From: Lentisphaeria bacterium
Lineage (GTDB): Bacteria; Verrucomicrobiota; Lentisphaeria; Victivallales; UBA1829
Direction of reading: 5' to 3'
Length of the DNA: 35,651 nt
Assembly (NCBI GenBank): GCA_017455665.1
Contig: JAFSZN010000166.1
Coordinates: 1-35,651 of the forward strand
Made by a program: the position numbers and the translations under genes. Of this stretch, positions 1 to 7,857 are shown in pieces (the stretch's first letter is position 1; each line of letters opens with the position of its first letter). Below the pieces are notes generated by a model. The model did not search any database. It worked only from the letters and a program-made list of their open reading frames with translations, and was not told where the DNA came from.

Positions 1-245
1 CAGCGGAGGTCGGCGCCGAGTTCGGCGAGGGGTTCGATGAGGACCGCGGTCTGGATGGTCATGTGCAGGCATCCCATGATGCGGATCCCGGCGAGCGGTT
101 TGGATTTGCTGTACTTTTCGCGGATCGCCATGAGGCCGGGCATTTCGTACTCGGCGATCTCGATCTCCTTGCGTCCGAAGTCGGCGAGCCCGATGTCGCG
201 GACCAGGTATTCGCCTTTTGCCTTCCGGGTTGTTTTCGCAGGCAT
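1..245 (-). CDS. ahcY: S-adenosylhomocysteine hydrolase, N-terminal part (3' end outside window)
   Basis: Only the first 81 codons are present. The translation contains [20 protein letters not shown], then [12 protein letters not shown] and [21 protein letters not shown], the highly conserved N-terminus of cytosolic, NAD-dependent S-adenosylhomocysteine hydrolase. The family splits SAH into adenosine and homocysteine, removing the product inhibitor of methyltransferases. The ATG at 243-245 is preceded by AAGGAA at a normal distance. It lies 41 bases after the PfkB kinase stop on the same strand, and metK is one gene further upstream, so the order metK - kinase - ahcY fits a methyl-cycle operon. 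The catalytic and NAD-binding parts lie outside the window. Confidence 0.95.
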   Translation of the reverse strand, partial: MPAKTTRKAKGEYLVRDIGLADFGRKEIEIAEYEMPGLMAIREKYSKSKPLAGIRIMGCLHMTIQTAVLIEPLAELGADLR

Positions 246-286
246 TGTGAAGATTCCTTATCGTTGATTGTGTGTTGGAAATGAGT

Positions 287-1297
287 TCAAAGCAAAGCGC
301 GGACGCGGGCGCGCAGGTCCCGCCAGTCCGTTTCCGGCAGGCGCGCTCCGAAATGCGATACGGCGGCAGCCCCAAGGACGGAGCCGATGCGTCCGCAGAC
401 TTCCGGGGCGGCGTGGTGGAGCCACCCGAACAGGAATCCCGCCTGCCAGAGGTCGCCCGCGCCGGTCGCGTCGACCGGGTCCGCGGGTTCCGGCGCGATC
501 CGGACCGTGCGCCCGTCCATGCGGACGACCGAACCGAGTGCGCCGAGCTTGACGGCGGCGACGGGGCAGAGTTTTGCGAGCGCGCCGAGCATGGATTCGG
601 GATCGTTTGTTCCGGCGAACTCCGCCGCTTCCAGTTCGTTCGCGAAGACGATGTCGACGTAATCCTGAAGATATTTGCGGATCCCGTCGCGGCATTCCCG
701 TACGATCCCGTAGGACGCCAGGTCGAAGCTCACAGGGATCCCGGCGTTTTTCGCCTGTTCGAAGAGGCGGGGCAGGAACGTCCGGTCGTTCAGGCCGCAG
801 AGGTAGCCTTCCGTATGCAGGAGATTTGCGCCGTCCAGGTCGGACGGCAGGATCCCGTCCGCGCGCATTTCTGCGGACGCGCCGAGGTCGGTGACCATGG
901 AGCGGTCGGCATCGGGCGAGACCAGGCTCAGGCAGCGCCCGGTATGCTTCGAGGGATGGTATTTGAACGACTGGATGCCGCCGCCGGATTCCGCGAAGGT
1001 GTCGCGGTAGTATGCGCCGTCGTCGTCGAGGCCGAGCCAGCCGAGAAAGCGTGTCGCGCAGCCGAGTTCGGAGAGCCCGCAGAGGAGGTTCCCGGTCGAA
1101 CCGCCCGGCGCTTTTTCCGGCTGGATCCCGCGTTCCCGCAGATGCCGGATCAGTTCGTCCAGGCGAGCCGCCTCGACCCAGGTGGTGTTGCCGCGTCCGC
1201 CGGGCAGTTCGCGCGCCAGAAACTCGTCGTCGACGCGTGCCAGCAGATCGACGATCGCGGTCCCGGCTCCGACGACTGTGGCGGATTGGCTGTTCAT
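287..1297 (-). CDS. PfkB-family sugar/nucleoside kinase, probable adenosine kinase
   Basis: This is a 336-residue ribokinase-fold (PfkB family) protein. Both family signatures are visible: a Gly-rich N-terminal motif GGSTGN at residues 65-70 and the anion-hole/catalytic motif DATGAGD at 276-282, whose last Asp is the expected base. PfkB enzymes phosphorylate sugars or nucleosides with ATP. The sequence alone does not fix the substrate. The position is informative: it starts 22 bases after metK and ends 41 bases before ahcY. An enzyme that recycles the adenosine released by AhcY fits there, so adenosine kinase is the favoured role (inference). A fructokinase- or ribokinase-like enzyme is the main alternative. 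GGAG lies about 10 bases before the ATG. Confidence 0.85.
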   Translation of the reverse strand: MNSQSATVVGAGTAIVDLLARVDDEFLARELPGGRGNTTWVEAARLDELIRHLRERGIQPEKAPGGSTGNLLCGLSELGCATRFLGWLGLDDDGAYYRDTFAESGGGIQSFKYHPSKHTGRCLSLVSPDADRSMVTDLGASAEMRADGILPSDLDGANLLHTEGYLCGLNDRTFLPRLFEQAKNAGIPVSFDLASYGIVRECRDGIRKYLQDYVDIVFANELEAAEFAGTNDPESMLGALAKLCPVAAVKLGALGSVVRMDGRTVRIAPEPADPVDATGAGDLWQAGFLFGWLHHAAPEVCGRIGSVLGAAAVSHFGARLPETDWRDLRARVRALL

Positions 1298-1319
1298 TCA
1301 GGAATGCTCCGTACCGGGA

Positions 1320-2504
1320 TCAGTCCGCGTATTTCTTAGCGGCGGCGAGGAGCGCGTCCGTTTTGTCCGTGGCTTCCCAGGGGAATCCTTCGCGTCCGAA
1401 ATGCCCGTACGCCGCGGTCCGGCGGTAGGTCCAGCCTTTGCGTTCCTTCAGCCCGAGCGCGGCGGTGATGCCCGCCGGGGTCATGTCGAAGACCTCGCGG
1501 ACGACTTTTTCCAGCGCGTGGTCGCCGAGCTTGCCCGTGCCGAACGTGTCGACGAAGACGGAGACCGGCTCGGTCACGCCGATGGCGTACGCCACTTGGA
1601 TCTGGCAACGGTCGGCGAGCCCCGCTTTCACGATGTTCTTGGCGATGTAGCGGCACATGTATGCCGCGGAACGGTCCACTTTCGAGGGGTCTTTTCCCGA
1701 GAACGCGCCTCCGCCGTGCAGGCCGCGTCCGCCGTAGGTGTCCACGATGATCTTGCGTCCGGTCAGCCCGGTGTCGCCTGCGGGTCCGCCGATCACGAAC
1801 GTCCCGGTCGGGTTCACGAAGTACACGGTCTTTTCCGTCAGGAAACCGGCGGGGACGACATCCGCCACGACCTGATGCACGAGCGCTTCGAGTTGCGCGC
1901 GGGTGGCGTCCTTCGTGTGCTGGGTGGAGACGACGACCGTTTCGATGGCGACCGGTTTATCGTCCACATAGCGCACGGACACCTGGCATTTCGCGTCGGG
2001 ACGGAGGAACGGATACTTCTCCGGCTCTTCCTTGCGCAGGCGGGCGAGCTCGGCGACGATGCGGTGCGCGTAGTAGACCGGGGCGGGCATCAGCGCGTCG
2101 GTCTCGGTGCAGGCGAACCCGAACATCATGCCCTGGTCGCCCGCGCCCTGCGCCTTGTTTTCGCCCGCGTCCACGCCCTGCGCGATGTCGGGCGACTGCT
2201 TGTGAATCTTCAGCAGGACTTCCGCGGTGTCGGCGGAGAATCCGAGTTCGGGGTCGGTGTAGCCGATGTCGCGCACGACGCCCCGGGCGATCTTCTCCCA
2301 GTCCACGTGCGCTTTCGTCGTGATCTCGCCTGCGAGCACGATGAAATCCGTGGTGCAGAGCGTTTCGAGCGCCACGCGGCTGTCCTTGTCCTGCTCCATG
2401 CAGGCGTCGAGTATGGCGTCGGAGATCTGGTCGGCGACTTTGTCGGGGTGTCCTTCCGAGACGGATTCCGAGGTGAACAGATAATCTTTTTTGAGCTGGC
2501 TCAT
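1320..2504 (-). CDS. metK: S-adenosylmethionine synthetase (methionine adenosyltransferase)
   Basis: This 394-residue protein has the normal MetK length and makes SAM from methionine and ATP in the cytoplasm. The N-terminus carries [20 protein letters not shown] (catalytic His in GHPDK, residues 18-22). Further on are [12 protein letters not shown] (the ATP-binding signature) and the Gly-rich [19 protein letters not shown] near the P-loop-like region. The frame is open upstream to an ATG at 2711. That extension would cross the promoter, is not family-like and has no homology signal, so I place the start at the ATG at 2502-2504 ([10 protein letters not shown]). No Shine-Dalgarno sequence is evident; the leader there is C/T-rich. 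It is the first gene of a likely metK - PfkB kinase - ahcY operon. Confidence 0.97.
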   Translation of the reverse strand: MSQLKKDYLFTSESVSEGHPDKVADQISDAILDACMEQDKDSRVALETLCTTDFIVLAGEITTKAHVDWEKIARGVVRDIGYTDPELGFSADTAEVLLKIHKQSPDIAQGVDAGENKAQGAGDQGMMFGFACTETDALMPAPVYYAHRIVAELARLRKEEPEKYPFLRPDAKCQVSVRYVDDKPVAIETVVVSTQHTKDATRAQLEALVHQVVADVVPAGFLTEKTVYFVNPTGTFVIGGPAGDTGLTGRKIIVDTYGGRGLHGGGAFSGKDPSKVDRSAAYMCRYIAKNIVKAGLADRCQIQVAYAIGVTEPVSVFVDTFGTGKLGDHALEKVVREVFDMTPAGITAALGLKERKGWTYRRTAAYGHFGREGFPWEATDKTDALLAAAKKYAD

Positions 2505-2536
2505 GATGGATTCGCTATGGGTAAAGGTAAAGGTTG

Positions 2537-2554
2537 AAAAACGGGATGATCCCG
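2537..2554 (-). promoter_or_regulatory. Small hairpin plus T-run in the metK leader
   Basis: On the minus strand, CGGGA-TCA-TCCCG is followed at once by five T. It lies between the predicted metK promoter and the metK start codon, about 20 bases after the expected transcription start. It resembles a short intrinsic terminator, so it could attenuate metK. The stem is only five base pairs and no known SAM riboswitch is recognisable. Confidence 0.35.
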
Positions 2555-2580
2555 GATGTTCGGAAAAAACGGCGATATAT

Positions 2581-2609
2581 AATATAGCACGCCCCCGCCC
2601 GCGATACAA
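2581..2609 (-). promoter_or_regulatory. Predicted metK promoter
   Basis: On the minus strand, TTGTAT (-35, 2604-2609) and TATATT (-10, 2581-2586) are separated by 17 bases. The sequence around the -10 box, GTGCTATATTAT, is identical to that of the beta-galactosidase promoter at 19503-19531. The implied leader before the metK ATG is about 70 nt. Confidence 0.7.
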
Positions 2610-2648
2610 ATTCGCGGCATGAATAATTTCGTTTTTTACCGATGCGAC

Positions 2649-2695
2649 GGGAGGGCAAGCCCTCCACTGAGGTTGTGCCCGGCAGTCGCCCGGGC
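2649..2695 (-). repeat. Two-hairpin repeat element, copy 1 (after the ABC permease gene)
   Basis: Read on the minus strand, a GCCCGG/CCGGGC hairpin runs into CACAA. A short linker with AGTG follows, then the near-perfect palindrome GGAGGGCTTGCCCTCC. The same arrangement with the same linker words lies after the aas-like gene at 28079-28143. Both copies sit just downstream of a gene and in its sense direction, so they may act as 3'-end or terminator structures. This copy lacks a T-run. Confidence 0.6.
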
Positions 2696-2723
2696 TCGCC
2701 CTGCATGTCATGGCACAGCGCCG

Positions 2724-4391
2724 CTAAATGCTGAAGAGCGAGCCGATCTTCTTTCCGAGCAGGACGGACGCGGCGGCGAGGATGGACGCCAGGAAGCACA
2801 TCGACCACACGCCGAACGCGGCGGCGGTGTACGGGCCCGCGCCGAGATACTGCGACAGTTCGTAGATCGCCTTCGTGATCGGGTAGAATTCCGCCTTTTG
2901 CGCGAGGATCAGGGAGTCGGAGACCTCCATCATGGAGAAGCTGAACGCGAACAGCGCGCCGACGACCAGGTTCGCCGCCACCAGCGGGAGCGTGATCTTC
3001 AGCAAGGTGCGCCCGTAGCCCGCCCCTGCGTTTCGCGCGGCGCGTTCGAGTTCCTCCGGCGTCTGGTCGAGCCCGCCCGCGACGGACCGCAGGACATACG
3101 GCACGCGCCGGACGGCGTAGGCGATCGCGAGCAGGAAGACCGGATTCGCGACCGGGTCGAACAGCATGTGCGCCCAGCGGTAACGGATGGACATGCCGAG
3201 GAACCCGACCGCCATCACGACGCCGGGGATCATGAGCGGAGTCATGGCGACGAGGTCGAGCAGCCAGCCGAATTTGAGGCGGCTCCGGCGGGTCAGGAAC
3301 GCCGTCAGCACGCCCGCGGCGAGCGCCAGCGCCGTGGCGAGAAGCGCGTATTTCAGGCTGTTCACGATGCTCGGCACGACCAGATGGTCGCCGAGCGCGT
3401 TCCGGTAGTGCATCAACGAGAAATGCTCCGGCAGGATCGTCCCGCTCCAGCTCGCGGAGGACGCGATCAGCACGAGGCAGATGTGCGGCAGGGACGCGAC
3501 GAACGTGAACCCGATGAATGCCGCGAGCGGGAGCCAGCGGCCAATGCCGGTCAGCCGGCGTGCGGATGCGCCCGGCGTGCCCTTCGCGACGGAGGCGGCG
3601 GTCCCGCGTCCGAGCAGAAGCTTCGCGCCGAGGTAGAGCAGGCAGGAGACGGCGAGCGTGATAATGACGAGGGAGTACGCGGCGGGATTGGTGCCGAGCT
3701 CGGTCACGCCGTTGAAGATCTGGACCGGGGTCACGGTGTTGTACCCGAACATGAGCGGGGTGCCGAGTTCGGTGAACGCCCAGATGAGCACGATGCTGCC
3801 GCCCGCGAGAAGCCCCGGACGGAGCATGGGGAGCGTGATGCGGCGGAACCTCTGCCACGGACCTGCGCCGGCGTTGCGGGCGGATTCAAGCAGCGACGGG
3901 TCGATGTTGCCGAACGCCGTGACGAGGTTGAGGTAGGCGATCGGGTACAGATGAAGCGCCTGGATCGCGCAGACGCTCCAGAACCTGCCGCTTCCGCCGA
4001 GCCAGTCGACCGGGGGCAGCCCGAGCGCGCCGAGGATGCTGTTCAGGAGTCCGTAATGGCCGAGGAGCTGCTGGAATCCGAGCGCGCCGACGAACGGCGG
4101 CAGGATCATCGGCGCCATCATCATTACGGAGCATGCGGCCTTGCCGGGGAAATCGTACTTGTCGTAGAGCGCGGCGAGCGGGATGGAGATCAGGAAGACG
4201 AGGAGCGTGGTGACGGCGGCGACTGCGAGCGAATTCAGCATCCCCTGAAGATACAGGCGGCTCCGGAAGACTTCGCGCATGACCGCCGGGTCGAAGCCCT
4301 CCGCCACGACCGTGAAGAGCGGCAGGAAGAGGAACAGCGCGAAGAAGGTCAGGACCGCGAGCGCGAGGAAGAGGGAGAGGAATCGCTTCAT
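2724..4391 (-). CDS. ABC transporter permease, fused double-domain (Fe3+/polyamine type)
   Basis: This 555-residue integral membrane protein has two consecutive binding-protein-dependent permease domains, as in FbpB/SfuB-type iron permeases. About twelve hydrophobic segments alternate with cytoplasmic loops. Each half has an EAA-type loop that contacts the ATPase: 'LESARNAGAGPWQRFRRITL' in the first and 'LERAARNAGAGYGRTLLKIT' in the second. The ATG overlaps the solute-binding gene's stop by four bases (ATGA), with AAAGGAG at a good distance, so the two genes are translationally coupled. Family knowledge points to ferric iron or a similar anion/cation complex. The substrate cannot be read from this gene. 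It is the last gene of the operon and is followed by the two-hairpin repeat. Confidence 0.9.
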   Translation of the reverse strand: MKRFLSLFLALAVLTFFALFLFLPLFTVVAEGFDPAVMREVFRSRLYLQGMLNSLAVAAVTTLLVFLISIPLAALYDKYDFPGKAACSVMMMAPMILPPFVGALGFQQLLGHYGLLNSILGALGLPPVDWLGGSGRFWSVCAIQALHLYPIAYLNLVTAFGNIDPSLLESARNAGAGPWQRFRRITLPMLRPGLLAGGSIVLIWAFTELGTPLMFGYNTVTPVQIFNGVTELGTNPAAYSLVIITLAVSCLLYLGAKLLLGRGTAASVAKGTPGASARRLTGIGRWLPLAAFIGFTFVASLPHICLVLIASSASWSGTILPEHFSLMHYRNALGDHLVVPSIVNSLKYALLATALALAAGVLTAFLTRRSRLKFGWLLDLVAMTPLMIPGVVMAVGFLGMSIRYRWAHMLFDPVANPVFLLAIAYAVRRVPYVLRSVAGGLDQTPEELERAARNAGAGYGRTLLKITLPLVAANLVVGALFAFSFSMMEVSDSLILAQKAEFYPITKAIYELSQYLGAGPYTAAAFGVWSMCFLASILAAASVLLGKKIGSLFSI

Positions 4392-5938
4392 TTCGGCGCG
4401 GCTCCTTTCTTCCGGGCGAGTTTCGCGGCGCGCAAATAGCTTGCGCGGGCGGCTTCGGTCCAGCGGGTGCGCGCGGCGGCGGCTTCGGCGGGCGTGCCGC
4501 TCAGGAGTTTCGCCTCGTCAGCGGCGTTTTCGTACGGCACGGGGAGCGAGAGGAGTTCCGCCATTGCCTCGGGATTGGCGTCGGGACCGCCGTTGTCGAG
4601 GATGGCTTTCCAGGCGGTGCGCAGATCGTCCTCCGGGTCGAGCGCCGCGCACTTGATGAGCACGCGGATGAGGCTGAAATAGCGCCCGGTCCAGGCGGAA
4701 TTGTATTCGAACGTGCCGCCGAGGTCATAGGGACGGTAGTCGGGTAGGGCGAGCTCGTCCTTCGGAAGCTCGAGCGGAGAATCCTTTCGGACGGTCGGGC
4801 GGAGCTGGACGTACTTGACCGGGCCGCCGGGCGTGCCGGGTTTCAGGAGCCAGATCGCCGCGCCCTCCTTCGAGAGCAGGAAGTCGATGAAATCCTTTGC
4901 GGCGTCGGGATTCGGTGCGCCGCGCAGGAGCTGGATCGGGTCGGCGGTGACGGCGGTCCCGCCGCGCGGCATCACATAGGTCATGGTCGGTTCGCCGGTC
5001 CTCTGCCGCGCCCATTCCGCCTCGCTGAACCCGTAGAAGTCGATGCAGATGCCCGCCGCCGCCTCGCCGGAGGAGACGTCGCGGACGACCTTGCCCGCGC
5101 TGTCGGCGATGGAACGCGCGTTCGCGGTGAGGAGCTTGATGCGTCGGAACCCTTCGAGCCAGCCCTTTTCCGGGCCGAGCTCCGCCATCGCCTGCTGGAG
5201 GATCATCTCGTAGCATTTGGTGATGGAGCCGGATTTGGTCGGGTCGGCGAGCACGAGCGTGCCGAAGAACGCCGGATCCGCGAGGTCGGTCCAGTTCTGC
5301 GGCGGCTCGACGCCGAGCTCGCGGATGCGCCGGAAATTGTACGCGATGCCGAACGAGGAGAGGCAGTACCCGTAGTAGCGGCCCTCGGGGTCGTAGATCT
5401 GCTCGCCCGCGAAGTTCATGGGGATGACGTCGTCGGCGAACCAGTCCGGGTGGCGTTCCTTCACGCCCGCGTCGACCGCGTAGCCGACCGAGGCGAATTT
5501 CGCCTGGTCGTAGGTGCCGCCGCCGAAGAACAGGTCGATGCCGATGCCGATGTCGGATTCGAGCAGGAGTTTTCGCGCCGGGTGGTCGGCGGCCGTGAGC
5601 CTGGAGTTCTTGAACGCCGCGGCGGTGTCGCGGTCCCATTCCAGACCCTTTTCGAGCGCGTACAGGCGGAATTCCGCCTCGAACCGGTCGTTGATGTAGC
5701 GCACGATGTCGCTGGTGCCGCCGGGACTGCGCCAGTCGATTTTGATGTCGCGCCCGCGGTGCTCCCGGTACCACTTGCGGAACGCCTGTTCGAACTCGTA
5801 TTTGATCTGCTCCGAGTTCGGCGTGATGATCACGAGGCTTTCCGGCGCGTCCGGGCTCCAGTCGGCGGACGGCCTGAGCACGAGCGGGAGGATGATGAGC
5901 AGGATCGGGACTGCCAGCGCGAGGGCGAGACGTTTCAT
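4388..5938 (-). CDS. ABC transporter extracellular solute-binding protein
   Basis: This 516-residue protein begins MKRLALALAVPILLIILPLV, an N-terminal hydrophobic segment that serves as a signal or signal-anchor. I see no lipobox cysteine. The mature part has features of the PotD/FbpA type-2 periplasmic binding fold: 'LVIITPNSEQIKYEFEQAF' at the start and a typical 'FINFLLSKEG'-like stretch (KDFIDFLLSKEGAAIW). It captures the substrate outside the inner membrane and delivers it to the double permease. At 516 residues it is longer than classical FbpA (about 330), with extra sequence at the C-terminus. The frame is open further upstream to 6133, but that part overlaps the ATPase gene and is not protein-like, so the start at 5936-5938 is preferred. 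It lies 17 bases after the ATPase gene. Confidence 0.88.
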   Translation of the reverse strand: MKRLALALAVPILLIILPLVLRPSADWSPDAPESLVIITPNSEQIKYEFEQAFRKWYREHRGRDIKIDWRSPGGTSDIVRYINDRFEAEFRLYALEKGLEWDRDTAAAFKNSRLTAADHPARKLLLESDIGIGIDLFFGGGTYDQAKFASVGYAVDAGVKERHPDWFADDVIPMNFAGEQIYDPEGRYYGYCLSSFGIAYNFRRIRELGVEPPQNWTDLADPAFFGTLVLADPTKSGSITKCYEMILQQAMAELGPEKGWLEGFRRIKLLTANARSIADSAGKVVRDVSSGEAAAGICIDFYGFSEAEWARQRTGEPTMTYVMPRGGTAVTADPIQLLRGAPNPDAAKDFIDFLLSKEGAAIWLLKPGTPGGPVKYVQLRPTVRKDSPLELPKDELALPDYRPYDLGGTFEYNSAWTGRYFSLIRVLIKCAALDPEDDLRTAWKAILDNGGPDANPEAMAELLSLPVPYENAADEAKLLSGTPAEAAAARTRWTEAARASYLRAAKLARKKGAAPK

Positions 5939-5955
5939 GGCGGTTTGCTCCGGCG

Positions 5956-7032
5956 TCAGCGGGCGTCGTCCGGCGGGAGAATGGCGATCGCGTCCGGCGG
6001 GACGGCGCAGACGAGCTTGTCGCCGGGACGGCGTTCGGGCGCGGCGGGTTCGTTCGCGTGGAGCGTGAAGCCGGAGGCGTCCAGCGTGAGCCCGGTCGTT
6101 TCGCCGAGGAAGACGCTGTCGCGGACGACGCACGGGAAGGCGTTGGGGGACGCGGGATCGGCGCCGGGGCGGACGGCTTCCGGGCGGACCATGAGCGTGC
6201 AGACGTCATTTCCCGTCGGCTGGACAGGCTGTCCTTCGAGGCGGACGCGGAGCTCGCCCATCGGCGTGGAAAAAGCCGCGAAGCCGTCTTCGACGCGCAG
6301 ACATTTCGCCTCCGGGAAATCGGCGTCGCCGAGGAACGCCGCTGTGAACTTGTTCGCCGGGCGCGTGTAGAGCGTGCGCGGGGCGTCGAGCTGAAGGATC
6401 ACGCCGTCCTTCATGACGGCGATGCGGTCGCCCACGCTGAGCGCTTCGCGGCGGTCGTGCGTGACGTAGAGCGCGGTGAGGCTGCGTTCCTTGCAGATGC
6501 GGCGGATTTCGGTGCGCATGAGGTCGCGGAGACGCGCGTCGAGGTTGGAGAGAGGTTCGTCGAGCAGGAGGATGTCGCCTTTGAGGGCGAGGGCGCGTGC
6601 GAGCGCGACGCGCTGCTGCTGGCCGCCGGACAGTTCGTTGACCTTGCGTTTCGCGAACTCGGACATGCCGACGACTTCGAGCATCTCATCGGCCGTTTTC
6701 CGGATCTCCTCACGCGGGAGTTTTTTGATCCTGAGCCCGAATTCGATGTTTTCGGAGACGTTCAGGTGGGGCCAGAGCGCGTAGTTCTGAAACACCATCG
6801 GAGTGTTGCGGGATTCCGGAGGCAGGGTGGAGACGTCGCGCCCGCCGAGCACGACGGAGCCAGCGTCCTGCCGGATCAGCCCGGCGACGATGCGCAGGAG
6901 CGTGGATTTGCCGCAGCCGGAAGGACCGAGCAGGAACATGAGTTCGCCGGGTTCGACAGAGAGGTCGACGCCGCGCAGGACGGGCGTCCCGCCGTAGGCT
7001 TTGGAGACGCCGCGGATTTCAAGCATAGCCAT
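5956..7032 (-). CDS. ABC transporter ATP-binding protein with TOBE-type C-terminus
   Basis: This 358-residue ATPase matches the FbpC/PotA/UgpC group. Visible motifs in order are Walker A GPSGCGKST, Q-loop MVFQNYALWPH, signature LSGGQQQR, Walker B ILLLDEPLSNLDARLR and the H-loop YVTHDRREAL. The final 120 residues or so form the regulatory beta-rich TOBE-like part, including MVRPEAVR. It powers import by the neighbouring permease and binding protein. Two in-frame ATGs lie close together (7030-7032 and 7024-7026). The second gives MLEIRGVSKAYGG, the usual family start, and neither has a strong ribosome-binding site. It starts 13 bases after the small exported-protein gene, in the same operon. 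Confidence 0.93.
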   Translation of the reverse strand: MAMLEIRGVSKAYGGTPVLRGVDLSVEPGELMFLLGPSGCGKSTLLRIVAGLIRQDAGSVVLGGRDVSTLPPESRNTPMVFQNYALWPHLNVSENIEFGLRIKKLPREEIRKTADEMLEVVGMSEFAKRKVNELSGGQQQRVALARALALKGDILLLDEPLSNLDARLRDLMRTEIRRICKERSLTALYVTHDRREALSVGDRIAVMKDGVILQLDAPRTLYTRPANKFTAAFLGDADFPEAKCLRVEDGFAAFSTPMGELRVRLEGQPVQPTGNDVCTLMVRPEAVRPGADPASPNAFPCVVRDSVFLGETTGLTLDASGFTLHANEPAAPERRPGDKLVCAVPPDAIAILPPDDAR

Positions 7033-7045
7033 GATCGCGCCCGGC

Positions 7046-7627
7046 TCAGCGGAAGTTTTCGAACGTGAGGTCGTCGTCGGTGATGTCGATGAAGAAGAAG
7101 CCGAGCACGGCGTCCAGGATCTCGACCGGGTGGATCGACACGTCCGCCTCGATCACGCCGAGCCCGAGCGAGCCGCCGATCTCCCAGAAGTCGACCGCGC
7201 CTTCCTTCGGCATGAACGGGATCTCGTCGTGGGGCGTCACAAGGCCGTCCTTGTCCCACCAGTATTCCCTCGCGAGCAGGAACGCCGGGCGGCGCTCCAT
7301 GTCGGTCGCGACGAACGGGCCGATGCCGCTGTAGACGCCGTTTCTGCGTGCGAACCCGTACTGGCGGTTGTGGTCCTTGATCATCTGCGCCGTGGCGGAG
7401 TAGCCGCCGCCGATCTCGACCTCGTGCGTGGCGCGGAGGCTGGCGTGCGCTGTGAGGCCGACGCCGATGTTGAGGGTGAAAACGTCGAGGAGATCCAGGA
7501 CGCGGTTCGGGAAATAGAGCGTGACCTTGTCCATCCAATGCGATTGAGCGTGAACGGACGCCGAGGCGCTGAAAAGCATGCCGATGCCGAGCAGGACCGC
7601 GGCAAGACGGTGTTTCGTGTGTTTCAT
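7046..7627 (-). CDS. Small exported protein of unknown function, first gene of the ABC operon
   Basis: This 193-residue protein begins MKHTKHRLAAVLLGIGMLFS and continues to ASASVHAQ, a standard signal peptide with likely cleavage after AHAQ-type residues near position 28. The mature part contains 'RVLDLLDVFTLNIGVGLTAH', a Gly-rich 'EIGGGYSATAQ' and 'EIGGSLGLGVIEADVSIHP', ending in ILDAVLGFFFIDITDDDL. From memory, proteins with this pattern (short amphipathic beta strands, a C-terminal D-x-x-L-G-x-x-x-x-D) occur in PVC and deltaproteobacterial envelopes, but I know no established function. AAGGAAA lies before the ATG at 7625-7627; an upstream extension of the frame to 7756 covers the promoter and is rejected. 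It precedes the transporter genes, so it may be envelope-located and functionally linked. Confidence 0.75.
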   Translation of the reverse strand: MKHTKHRLAAVLLGIGMLFSASASVHAQSHWMDKVTLYFPNRVLDLLDVFTLNIGVGLTAHASLRATHEVEIGGGYSATAQMIKDHNRQYGFARRNGVYSGIGPFVATDMERRPAFLLAREYWWDKDGLVTPHDEIPFMPKEGAVDFWEIGGSLGLGVIEADVSIHPVEILDAVLGFFFIDITDDDLTFENFR

Positions 7628-7728
7628 GGGCGTTTCCTTGATTGCGAAGATGTTGAATGTGCGGAAAAGGCGGAGCGAAACATCAGTTTTTCCCTTGCAG
7701 TTTGCGCTGCCGCAAATAAAATCATAGA

Positions 7729-7756
7729 ACAATAAGCCATTTTTCCGAAAAGTCAA
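7729..7756 (-). promoter_or_regulatory. Predicted promoter of the ABC transporter operon
   Basis: On the minus strand, TTGACT (7751-7756) and TATTGT (7729-7734) are 16 bases apart. The -35 box lies in the left arm of the perfect inverted repeat AAAGTCAAG-A7-CTTGACTTT (7749-7773). The right arm supplies the -35 box of the divergent promoter. Confidence 0.6.
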
Positions 7757-7773
7757 GAAAAAAACTTGACTTT
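7749..7773. repeat. Perfect 9-bp inverted repeat with A7 spacer between divergent promoters
   Basis: AAAGTCAAG (7749-7757), seven A, then CTTGACTTT (7765-7773). Each arm carries a TTGACT -35 box in opposite directions. It could be simple promoter symmetry, an operator or a bidirectional hairpin. Confidence 0.85.
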
Positions 7774-7793
7774 CCGCCGAATTCCTGTATTTT
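7766..7793 (+). promoter_or_regulatory. Predicted promoter of the CorC/HlyC-type gene
   Basis: TTGACT (7766-7771), 16 bases, TATTTT (7788-7793). A GTCCCG-ATA-CGGGAC hairpin (7802-7816) lies in the leader just after the expected start site. Confidence 0.6.
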
Positions 7794-7857
7794 ATTATCC
7801 TGTCCCGATACGGGACGCACCCCCCTTGAACCGAAAACGGAAACCCCGGATCTTACC

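Noticed and set aside
2505..2711. N-terminal extension of metK by 69 residues
   Set aside because: It would cross the predicted promoter and hairpin region and does not resemble MetK. The family N-terminus begins at 2504.
2505..2723. SAM riboswitch before metK
   Set aside because: The leader after the predicted promoter is only about 70 nt, and I could not match a known class. Only a small terminator-like hairpin is seen.
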